In this document: positions 1-6,194 of the stretch, piece after piece | Position numbering within the stretch: position 1 is the stretch's first letter | Layout of the letters: the number at the start of each line of letters is the position of its first letter | Assembly: GCA_964621615.1 (NCBI GenBank) | Contig: CAZUMW010000063.1 | Coordinates: forward strand, 1 to 19,464 | From: CAZUMW01 sp964621615 | GTDB taxonomy: Bacteria; Desulfobacterota; WTBG01; CAIYCZ01; CAIRTM01 | Length of the DNA stretch: 19,464 bases | Direction: 5' to 3' | Made by a program: the position numbers and the translations under genes | Notes under the pieces: generated by a model | Database searches by the model: none | What the model was told of the DNA's origin: nothing | What the model saw: only the letters and a program-made list of their open reading frames with translations

Positions 1-54
1 GATACTGACCGGGAATCCTTCTCCTTACAGGTGACAACTATCCTAACACAGGGG

Positions 55-399
55 GGGTCACATCTTAACAAATAACTATTCGGCAATGATGCAATCAACT
101 TTTTTACCTGACTTTGCAGGCTTTTGTTTCTCTGAAGTTTTTGCTCAAAACCTTCACAGTACATCGTTACCCCCGCACCGGAAATACCGCTAAAATACTC
201 TCCCGGCTTTGTGTTTGACAGGTTGCTTTTGTTGCGTGCGATATACATGGCGATTTCACAGGCCGGATCACCTTTTCTGCCGCGCTGCACTATGTCTTCC
301 CTGCGGCAGCCATATTCCCGGCATACAATCTGAACACGTGAGGGATCTTATATGGACTGGGTTCTGATATGTCAATAGTTATTTGTTAAGATGTGACCC
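55..399. mobile_element. Decayed Y1/REP-type transposon remnant with 26-bp terminal inverted repeats
   Basis: Positions 55-80 and 374-399 are perfect 26-bp inverted repeats of each other (outer end GGGTCACATC, inner end AATAACTATT). The 293 bp between them carry the 3' part of a transposase gene on the minus strand. The 345-bp unit is far too short for an autonomous element, so it looks like an internally deleted, MITE-like derivative. What is seen: exact inverted repeats and a transposase fragment. What is inferred: that the repeats are the true ends of the original element. Confidence 0.65.
56..346 (-). pseudogene. C-terminal fragment of a REP-associated Y1 transposase with DnaA-like C-terminal helices
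   Basis: The minus strand reads in one open frame through residues such as CREYGCRREDIVQRGRKGD, then AMYIARNKSN, SGISGAGVTMY and NKSLQSQVKKL. It finishes inside the left inverted repeat as SLPNSYLLRCDP. This is the DnaA-like helix-turn-helix tail that many Y1/REP-associated tyrosine transposases carry after the HUH catalytic domain. No catalytic part (HUH motif, tyrosine) is present, and no start codon or full-length frame precedes it, so it is a dead fragment. A matching N-terminal fragment of what looks like the same family lies at 17304-17449, in the opposite orientation. The family call rests on recognition of these motifs; the exact family member is unknown. Confidence 0.6.
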
Positions 400-440
400 T
401 GCTTTTGTTCTGCTTTTGTTCTGCTTTTGTTACTGCTTTT
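399..440. repeat. 11-bp tandem repeat, about 3.8 copies
   Basis: The unit CTGCTTTTGTT is repeated exactly at 399-409, 410-420 and 421-431, followed by a partial copy (ACTGCTTTT) to 440. It starts at the last base of the right inverted repeat of the transposon remnant, so it may reflect slippage at the insertion junction. Confidence 0.85.
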
Positions 441-455
441 ATTTATTGAGTATTA

Positions 456-593
456 TTACCTTGTAAGAAGTGTTATTACAAAAAAAAGACAGCACAGGCA
501 CGCCAGTCCCTGAGAGAAGCTCATGGCGGGGACGGTGTGAACCGCGAAAAAGATATATGCTGCAGCTGCTGCATAACAAAAAAGTCTGATCAT
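456..593 (-). CDS. Possible 45-aa hydrophobic small protein
   Basis: A short minus-strand frame could start at the ATG at 593-591. An AAGGAG lies upstream on that strand, but about 12 nt away, which is long. The product would start MIRLFCYAAAAAYIFF and has two hydrophobic stretches (about residues 3-17 and 26-43), consistent with a tiny membrane protein. A longer reading from a TTG at 644 lacks a supporting ribosome site. I recognise no family. It points away from the sigma operon and may be a chance ORF, since the region is otherwise non-coding. Confidence 0.22.
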   Translation of the reverse strand: MIRLFCYAAAAAYIFFAVHTVPAMSFSQGLACLCCLFFVITLLTR

Positions 594-781
594 ATGGGTT
601 GTCCACTCCTTGTTACTCAGATTCCTTGAAACGCACGGCCTCAATATTCCATACCTGCGGCTCTAATAATGTGTCTGTTGAATGTATCTATTTATGTTTA
701 TATATACGCCGGCAGAGGACAAATTTTACAGAAATGTGCAGCGCTGTCCGCTTTAGCGTGTTCTGAGGCGGGATAAAAACC

Positions 782-808
782 TTGACAACAAATAACCCGG
801 TTTATTAT
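782..808 (+). promoter_or_regulatory. Promoter-like site upstream of the sigma/CHAT operon
   Basis: TTGACA at 782-787 matches the sigma-70 -35 consensus. TATTAT (803-808, 15-bp spacing) or TTATGG (805-810, 17-bp spacing) could be the -10 element. The site lies about 40 bp before the sigma-factor start. AACAAATAAC, the reverse complement of a motif that also appears twice ahead of cas6, overlaps the -35 region at 787-796. No transcription data support it. Confidence 0.45.
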
Positions 809-850
809 GGTTACTGAACACAAGTACAATAACTCTTCTGCCCGTCTTTC

Positions 851-1540
851 ATGAAATATATCGCCCCCTCTTCTTTCGATTGCTTTGTCAGGGACTATAC
901 TCCTCAGGTGCGTAAGTCTATCGCTTCCCGCAAAAGAAAGTATCAGACCAGGCTGGCTGAAGACGATCTGGTGCAGGAGTTTTTTGTAAAGAGTTTGCGG
1001 GAAGATACTCTTGAAAAATATGACCCGGAAAAAGCGTCTTTTAAAACCTATCTCGATCGTGTTATCAATAATTTTTTTATCAGTGAGCTGAGAAAACAGT
1101 TATCGCATGAACAGCGGGAGCTGATAAAAGACAGCGCACCCCTTGATGAAGATAAAAAAGTTGTCGAACCGGCATGTGAGGCCGAATCAGAACTGTTCGG
1201 CTCCGATGATGATTATCTGCTGGTTCTACGTATTATAGATGCGATCCCCAGGGTTGAGGAGCGGGTGCTTATTAAGCTGAAGCTTTATCATCCGGGGATA
1301 CACCTTTGTGATGATGAACGTGAATTGCTTAAGAGATCATGTAACTGCAGCAATTCAGGTATCGAGCAAAAGCTTCTGGACCTCTATGAAAAAAAGCCCG
1401 GCTCGGGAAACGGTCTTCGAAATGAAGATATAGCCTCTTTTGTGCCCTTTAGTGCGGGCAGCATCACAACGACATTTCAGAGGCTTGTAAAAAAACATAT
1501 TATCGAGCAGTATATGATTATGAAGGGAACACAGGACTGA
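851..1540 (+). CDS. Sigma-70-family (ECF-like) RNA polymerase sigma factor
   Basis: This 229-aa protein looks like a two-domain sigma factor that would direct RNA polymerase to a dedicated set of promoters. Residues about 37-82 match sigma region 2: DDLVQEFF, then YDPEKASFKTYLDRVINNFFISELRK, the helix that contacts core polymerase and the -10 element. Residues about 187-222 form a helix-turn-helix that fits region 4 (NEDIASF, then SAGSITTTFQRLVKKH). The two are joined by an acidic linker that is longer than in many ECF factors. It is the first gene of a four-gene operon that ends in a CHAT protease, and its stop codon overlaps the next ATG. No Shine-Dalgarno is obvious at the start. Sigma factors beside proteases are known in type III-E and some III-B CRISPR loci, so release from an inhibitor by proteolysis is a reasonable inference. 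An alternative is an ordinary regulator of the neighbouring genes. Confidence 0.8.
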   Translation: MKYIAPSSFDCFVRDYTPQVRKSIASRKRKYQTRLAEDDLVQEFFVKSLREDTLEKYDPEKASFKTYLDRVINNFFISELRKQLSHEQRELIKDSAPLDEDKKVVEPACEAESELFGSDDDYLLVLRIIDAIPRVEERVLIKLKLYHPGIHLCDDERELLKRSCNCSNSGIEQKLLDLYEKKPGSGNGLRNEDIASFVPFSAGSITTTFQRLVKKHIIEQYMIMKGTQD

Positions 1541-2178
1541 TGTGCTGTGTTGACGGTACCGGATACCGGCTGACCATACCGGGTCAGAACAGAAAAAAAC
1601 ATACCATACAGCGGGCGTGGCTGATGTCGCACTTTGTAAAACATGTCGTACTTGAGCCGGAGCTTTCCCTGCATGAGGTCCTGCACATAAGCCCGGACAG
1701 GGTGCAGCGTCTGCATAAAGCGCTTGATAACGAGCTGGGGTGCCGGCTGGTGAAGGATCCGGGCATACTCGATATGCAAAAAGTGAGCGTGTGCAGCCAA
1801 TGCGGCAGCGCAGATGACTGCTACCGGACTGCGCTGCCTCATCAGGAGCGCTACCGCGACTATCTTGCCGATATTATCAGACATGACCGGAACAATCCGC
1901 GGCATGTGTATTTTCATTCGCAAACCGACCGTAATATGCTTGTATTTGTCAACGGGTCGGGCGTTATTGTCATGACCGGACGCAAAAGTACCATGCTTGA
2001 ATTGAAATCAGGCTACCGGCCCCGTGCCGATGCCGCCTATGACACCATTATGATGGACCGCATGAAGCAGCTGTTTCCCGAACGCTATTTTCTGAAGCAG
2101 GCACGGGAGTGTATTCGCCGTCGGGTAAAAACGGGACGTTATTATGATGCACAATTTGTTCTTACAGAAAACTGGTAA
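1540..2178 (+). CDS. Uncharacterised 212-aa protein with a short Cys cluster, sigma/CHAT operon
   Basis: I do not recognise this protein. Its ATG overlaps the sigma-factor stop (TGATG), which indicates translational coupling. An N-terminal region of about 80 residues looks helical. It is followed by a CSQCGSADDC motif (about residues 84-93) that could bind a metal or be redox active. A probable alpha/beta part follows (HVYFHSQTDRNMLVFVNGSG, then VIVMTGRKS), and the C-terminus is basic (ARECIRRRVKTGRYYDAQF). No signal peptide or membrane segment is visible. Its place between a sigma factor and a protease suggests an adaptor, a sigma partner or a protease substrate. This is inference from context only. 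Confidence 0.7.
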   Translation: MCCVDGTGYRLTIPGQNRKKHTIQRAWLMSHFVKHVVLEPELSLHEVLHISPDRVQRLHKALDNELGCRLVKDPGILDMQKVSVCSQCGSADDCYRTALPHQERYRDYLADIIRHDRNNPRHVYFHSQTDRNMLVFVNGSGVIVMTGRKSTMLELKSGYRPRADAAYDTIMMDRMKQLFPERYFLKQARECIRRRVKTGRYYDAQFVLTENW

Positions 2179-2183
2179 CCGCC

Positions 2184-3272
2184 ATGGACACTTCCAGTAG
2201 CAACCGGACGCTGATCGAACACCACGACAGGGCACTTGAGGAACTCGAGCTTGCCTCTGGGCTGCTTATTCATGATGATGAAAAGGATCCCGACCGCTCG
2301 CTTGAGCTGAGCCTGACCGAGGCCGGATACGGGGCGGCCTGTTTTTCGCGGGCGTTGCGCTGTGCCGGTGCCGGAATGGAAGCAAAAGGCATGCGGCAGG
2401 ATCTTTTCAACTCTATTGCCGACAGCATCAGCCTCATGAGCGGCAGCGGCCGGGAGCGCCTGTATTCATTTCTGACCGTCTTTTTTGATCCGAAGCGGCT
2501 TGTCTCGGGCGCCGAGGGCTTTGTCCGCATGATCAGGGACAGTATCTCGCGCGGAACCTTTGATGAGCTGCGCCGGCAAGAGTCCTTTCAGGACAGGACG
2601 CTTGATTATTTTCTTTTTTTCGATCGCTTCCATGCACTCAAGAACCCTGATGACAGCCCGTTTGATCCGGAGTGCTGGTGCTCAAAAGGGCTTGAGCAGC
2701 AGGTAGCGGCTTTTTTTTCAAAGTTGCAGCCGGTTTTCGATACCCGGAGCGCTCAGCTGGAACACTACCGGCAGGAAATGCTTATCCCGAAGGAGCCGGC
2801 TTACGCACTGTGGTTTTATCGGAAACCCCTTTCCGCCAAAGCCTTTATCACCTTTTTGCAGGAAGAGTTTTCTCCCGCCCGGCAAAAGCGCACCGGGGCT
2901 GTCCGGGCAGCCGTTTCGCTTCTTCCTTCGGCTCTTTCAAAAAAAATCGAGGGCCTGGGGCTTGAGCAGCAGCTTGCCGGGGTTTCCTTCCGGATGGAGA
3001 AGCGATTTCAGTCGGCTATTGATGATATTGCCGATGCGCTTTGGGCGTCACCCGGTGCAGAGGTTCCTGTCTGGTCTGAAAAAAAGGATGACGTTTCCTA
3101 TATATTGTCCCGTCACCGGCAGGAAATCGACCGCTGTGTGTACCGCCTTAAACAGGATCCGGACATGCCGCCGGGACAGCGCCGTCAGGCGCTGATTCTT
3201 GCCTGCGTGCTGACCGGCGATGAGCACATGCTGCAGTCCCTGCTTTCGGAAATTGATGAACACGATCAATGA
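2184..3272 (+). CDS. Uncharacterised helical 362-aa protein, sigma/CHAT operon
   Basis: This is a real gene by context: it starts 5 nt after the previous stop, and its TGA overlaps the ATG of the protease gene. The product is acidic at its N-terminus and appears almost wholly alpha-helical, with many Leu/Ala/Arg/Glu-rich segments and aromatic clusters (YSFLTVFFDP, TLDYFLFFDRFH). There is no signal peptide and no catalytic motif that I can name. By analogy with Csx30 of type III-E loci, which binds RpoE and is cut by the TPR-CHAT protease Csx29, it could be the inhibitor or substrate in this operon. I see no sequence match to Csx30, and the length is shorter, so this remains a positional inference. 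It could equally be a scaffold that joins the protease to the Csm complex. Confidence 0.7.
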   Translation: MDTSSSNRTLIEHHDRALEELELASGLLIHDDEKDPDRSLELSLTEAGYGAACFSRALRCAGAGMEAKGMRQDLFNSIADSISLMSGSGRERLYSFLTVFFDPKRLVSGAEGFVRMIRDSISRGTFDELRRQESFQDRTLDYFLFFDRFHALKNPDDSPFDPECWCSKGLEQQVAAFFSKLQPVFDTRSAQLEHYRQEMLIPKEPAYALWFYRKPLSAKAFITFLQEEFSPARQKRTGAVRAAVSLLPSALSKKIEGLGLEQQLAGVSFRMEKRFQSAIDDIADALWASPGAEVPVWSEKKDDVSYILSRHRQEIDRCVYRLKQDPDMPPGQRRQALILACVLTGDEHMLQSLLSEIDEHDQ

Positions 3273-5302
3273 GATACGATCTGTTTCCCGCCCTGTTTGC
3301 CCGCATCGAGGACGAAATCGAGCGCGGGCTGTATGAACAGGCACGTTCACGCCTGAACGGCATAGGCACCGGTTCGCTATCCTCTGAACAGAACACAGTG
3401 CACAGCATTCTGTGTGCAGATGTATACAGCCGCACGGGACGGTTCCAGGAGGCCCTAAATATCCAGAAGCGTCTGCTTGATACCGGTGCTGAAACAGGCC
3501 CGGTTCGGGCGTTCATCCACCTGTCCCATGCCTATACCTGCGGATACACCGGCGATATCGACACAGCACGTTATCATTTCAAGCGGTGCCGCAGCTGCGC
3601 CCGGACCGCCGGCATCGCCTCTCTGCCGTATTATGCTTCACTCGGCGAGTATGACATTCTGTTTCATGATTATAACTATGACCGCTTCTGTTACGATGAT
3701 AATAAAACCCTTATAAAACAGATTACCGCAACTGCATCAGAGGCGGCACGCGATTCACTGTTGTCGGATGAGGACAGGAGGGTCATCACCGGGCAGCTGT
3801 GCTTCAGGCGCGCAGTGCTGCTGTGGCTTTCCGGAAAATATGCACAGGCCAGGAATGATTTCCGGTATGCCTGTGACACACTGTCGATGTTTTTCCATGT
3901 CTGGGCTCTGTTCGGGCTTGTTTATTGTGCACACATGCTCTCATCTCCCGATAAGCAGATTTTGCAGAAAAAACTTTCCGCAGCCGTCAAGCGGTCGGCC
4001 TGGCGGGAAAATGCCAAAAAATACTGGCCGGTTGCGCTTCTTGCGGGTCGGACCATGCAGGTGACCGGACGGCCCGATAAGGCGCAGAATTTTTACCGCG
4101 AGATACTGCTTAACGTGCGCACCGGCTATGCAAACCACTCGCCGGGATCCGCACGGTATGCCCGCTATCTTACAGCATATTTTTATCCGGTCTACCGGGA
4201 GGCCGTGCATCATCTGCTGCAGGTGCAGCGCAGCTACCGGTATGCCCTGAACCGGGCAGAAATGTTTCGCGGGCGGTTTTTGAGCGAGCAATATAAACGG
4301 TGTGCCGGCACAGAAGCCGTCAGAAAAAACCTTACCCCGAATATCCGTATCGACCATATCGGCGAAACCATCGGCAGGCGCTTCGGCGGCGATGTATCGC
4401 TTCTTTACTGTTTTGATTTTACCTGTGAGGCCACGCTGCTTTTGTCCCGCGATGCGGCCCGGACTTTCAGACGAATTCACATACCGCAGTCCCGGTACGA
4501 AAAGATTTTCCGGGTATGTGAGCAGCCCTGTTTGCGGCAGTCCGATATTGATACGCTTTCAGAGCTGCTTGCGGATGTGACCGGCGCAGTGAAAACGGGC
4601 AACCTGCTGGTTATCCCGCACGGCATGTTCAATCACGTTCCCTTTCAGGGGCTGTATCGACAGGGGCGTCCGCTCGGGGCCGATGTGTCGGTTTCCTGCT
4701 GGCCGTCGCTCCAGATGGCGGTACTCGGTGAAAAACCGGAACGTTCCGCCGGCGGCCGTTTCCTTTTTATCGGAACGCGAAGCGACAGTGCTTCTGTTGG
4801 CGAGATAGAGCCGCTTTCCGGGCTGGTACCGGATGCCGTAACCGTGTTTGACCCGGATGCCGGACAGCTCGCCGAACTGCTGAGCGGAGGGTGTTCCTGT
4901 GCTCATATAACCGCACATGGCGCTGTCCGCCGCGACGGCTGCAGCACCTCCGTCAGGTTCCAGGACTCAGAAATAGACCTTGCAGACGTTATCACGCAGT
5001 GCGGTGAAGTTCCCCCCGCCCTGATGCTCAATGTGTGTTACGGCGGTTTTATGCAGCACTCGACGGAAGACATGATACTGGGTCTGCCGGTTTCACTGTT
5101 TCAGAAAGGCATGCGCTGCGCTCTTGTGCATACCCGCCAGGCGCCGCAGGAACAGACCGGCCGTTTTTTCGAAACGGTATATACAAAGCTGCATAACGGG
5201 CACAGCATCGGCGATGCCTGCAGGAAGGCGGCTGCCGAATTACCGGAGGCGGGTGCGGCATTTCCCCGCCTGATGGGAAACAGTCTGCTGAGGGTTTTTT
5301 GA
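3269..5302 (+). CDS. TPR-CHAT caspase-like protease (Csx29-like architecture)
   Basis: This 677-aa protein has an N-terminal helical-repeat (TPR-like) region and a C-terminal CHAT domain, the caspase-fold Cys protease. Repeat-like segments include ARSRLNGIG, SRTGRFQEALNIQKRLL and YTCGYTGDIDTARYHFKRC. The CHAT domain spans about residues 375-677, with VIPHGMFNHVPFQGLY near its start. The catalytic dyad is intact: His550 in HITAHGAVRRDG and Cys590 in LMLNVCYGG. It is the last gene of the sigma operon, and its ATG overlaps the previous stop. TPR-CHAT proteins include Csx29 of type III-E CRISPR (activated through the Cas7-11 complex) and proteases that activate bacterial gasdermins. No gasdermin, SAVED or CARF domain is visible here. 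The likely role is a defence-triggered protease that cleaves an operon partner; the substrate is unknown. Confidence 0.82.
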   Translation: MRYDLFPALFARIEDEIERGLYEQARSRLNGIGTGSLSSEQNTVHSILCADVYSRTGRFQEALNIQKRLLDTGAETGPVRAFIHLSHAYTCGYTGDIDTARYHFKRCRSCARTAGIASLPYYASLGEYDILFHDYNYDRFCYDDNKTLIKQITATASEAARDSLLSDEDRRVITGQLCFRRAVLLWLSGKYAQARNDFRYACDTLSMFFHVWALFGLVYCAHMLSSPDKQILQKKLSAAVKRSAWRENAKKYWPVALLAGRTMQVTGRPDKAQNFYREILLNVRTGYANHSPGSARYARYLTAYFYPVYREAVHHLLQVQRSYRYALNRAEMFRGRFLSEQYKRCAGTEAVRKNLTPNIRIDHIGETIGRRFGGDVSLLYCFDFTCEATLLLSRDAARTFRRIHIPQSRYEKIFRVCEQPCLRQSDIDTLSELLADVTGAVKTGNLLVIPHGMFNHVPFQGLYRQGRPLGADVSVSCWPSLQMAVLGEKPERSAGGRFLFIGTRSDSASVGEIEPLSGLVPDAVTVFDPDAGQLAELLSGGCSCAHITAHGAVRRDGCSTSVRFQDSEIDLADVITQCGEVPPALMLNVCYGGFMQHSTEDMILGLPVSLFQKGMRCALVHTRQAPQEQTGRFFETVYTKLHNGHSIGDACRKAAAELPEAGAAFPRLMGNSLLRVF

Positions 5303-5317
5303 GGTACGTAAAAATAT

Positions 5318-5359
5318 GTATGGTATAAATATACAATTGTATGGTATAGGCATACAATT
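5318..5359. promoter_or_regulatory. Two tandem 21-bp operator-like repeats
   Basis: Copies at 5318-5338 and 5339-5359 share GTATGGTATA, then three variable bases (AAT or GGC), then ATACAATT, so 18 of 21 positions are identical. Around the second copy TTGTATG at 5338-5344 and CATACAA at 5351-5357 form an inverted repeat. Two sites exactly 21 bp apart lie on the same DNA face, as in cooperative operators. They sit between the CHAT gene and the small nuclease gene. The protein that binds them is unknown. Confidence 0.55.
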
Positions 5360-5523
5360 TTTTAGTCACGCGGACAAAAACTCCACCATGCACAAACCGG
5401 GTACTCCAGAATTTTTTTAAGCCGGCAGCCTTGCCTCACGCTTCCCCCAAAAAATGTTACCCCTCCTGTAAAAAACAAGGATTCCCCTGCGTATATGATT
5501 ATAACAGGCTGAATTCATCATGC

Positions 5524-5529
5524 AGGAGG
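5524..5529 (+). promoter_or_regulatory. Ribosome-binding site that fixes the nuclease start
   Basis: AGGAGG lies 6 nt before the ATG at 5536. The frame is open further upstream (to 5431), but that stretch has no ribosome site, so the shorter start is preferred. Confidence 0.75.
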
Positions 5530-5535
5530 ACCGCA

Positions 5536-6033
5536 ATGGCAAACCCGCTCAACATACCTGAAACGATTATCTGCTACCATCCCGAACAGAAAAAGCTTTA
5601 TATGAATCAGGACCCCGCCTGTATATACCCCCAGTGGGACAGCAGAAAGGGAATCCACCGCCGCGGCGGGAACTTTGCGGCAATGGTTGCCCGCAAACAC
5701 TATGAAGACCGGGGATACCGGGTTCTGCCGCAGTATTATCTGCTCAGGTGCAAAGGTCAGCGTGCCTGGAATGAGGGCTTCAGAAAAATTGCCCGCATAT
5801 TCGGCAGAGAAAAAATGAGTGCTTTCCTGACTTCCACACAGCATCTTGGCGGCGGCGACCCTGACCTTTTCGTGTACAGCCGCGATGAGTCTGAATGCTT
5901 TTTCGTTGAGGCGAAGGCGGCCGATACCGGTGACCGGCTCAATCACAATCAGCTCAGGGTGATCCCGCTGATTAAGAAATATCTATGTCCGGTATATCTG
6001 GCGATTATTGTGCAGAACGGCAAAGGCAAGTAA
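5536..6033 (+). CDS. Small VRR-NUC-like PD-(D/E)XK nuclease-fold protein
   Basis: This 165-aa protein has the core of the PD-(D/E)XK fold in the VRR-NUC style. GDPDLFVY gives the metal-binding acidic residues (Asp108/Asp110), FFVEAKA gives the E-x-K pair (Glu125, Lys127), and NHNQLRVIPLI carries the Gln139 helix typical of VRR-NUC. An N-terminal helix (NFAAMVARKHYEDRGYRV) precedes the core. The fold implies Mg-dependent DNA or RNA cleavage, but no substrate can be read from sequence. Most VRR-NUC domains of this size are stand-alone and occur in phage or mobile contexts. It lies alone between the protease operon and the cas operon on the same strand, so it may be an accessory effector or an independent gene. 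The N-terminal extension from 5431 is rejected because AGGAGG sits just before 5536. Confidence 0.7.
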   Translation: MANPLNIPETIICYHPEQKKLYMNQDPACIYPQWDSRKGIHRRGGNFAAMVARKHYEDRGYRVLPQYYLLRCKGQRAWNEGFRKIARIFGREKMSAFLTSTQHLGGGDPDLFVYSRDESECFFVEAKAADTGDRLNHNQLRVIPLIKKYLCPVYLAIIVQNGKGK

Positions 6034-6083
6034 AAAGAGATATAATCGTTTTTTTTATCATTAAATATTATTATTGCACCAAT

Positions 6084-6120
6084 TGATTATTTGTAATAGC
6101 ATTCTGATTATTTGTTATAT
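6084..6120 (+). promoter_or_regulatory. Phased repeat pair and promoter-like region ahead of cas6/cas10
   Basis: TGATTATTTGTAATA at 6084-6098 and TGATTATTTGTTATA at 6105-6119 differ at one base and start exactly 21 bp apart. TTGTAA (6091-6096) and TTATAT (6115-6120), 18 bp apart, could be a weak -35/-10 pair inside them. The surrounding 160 bp are strongly AT-rich, as expected for the control region of the cas operon. Whether this is a promoter, an operator or both cannot be decided by eye. Confidence 0.4.
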
Positions 6121-6137
6121 GAATAATTCCCATTCAG

Positions 6138-6165
6138 CATTTTTAAGCTTGTTAAGCTAAAAATG
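6138..6165. promoter_or_regulatory. 12-bp stem hairpin/palindrome in the cas6 5' region
   Basis: CATTTTTAAGCTT and AAGCTAAAAATG are complementary apart from one bulged A, with a 3-nt loop GTT. The palindrome is flanked on both sides by the direct repeat CATTCAGCA (6131-6139 and 6170-6178). It could be an operator, or an RNA hairpin in the leader of the cas mRNA 30 bp before the start codon. There is no U-tract, so it is not a classical terminator. Confidence 0.4.
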
Positions 6166-6194
6166 TTAGCATTCAGCAACCTTTAGTCGGACAC

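Noticed and set aside
1477..1923. Minus-strand ORF of 148 aa across the sigma/212-aa junction
   Set aside because: It covers the overlapping start/stop of two coupled plus-strand genes and has no domain; judged a shadow.
2184..3272. Bacterial gasdermin partner of the TPR-CHAT protease
   Set aside because: The 362-aa protein is helical throughout with no gasdermin-like beta pattern or lipid-modified N-terminal Cys; the 212-aa protein also does not fit.
3941..4480. Minus-strand ORF of 179 aa opposite the CHAT gene
   Set aside because: Lies inside the well-supported TPR-CHAT coding region and has no independent support.
851..5302. Type III-E (Cas7-11/gRAMP) assignment
   Set aside because: There is no fused Cas7-11 protein; separate cas10, csm2, csm3, csm4 and csm5 genes make the effector type III-A.
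6138..6165. Rho-independent terminator before cas6
   Set aside because: The stem is AT-rich and no T-tract follows it.
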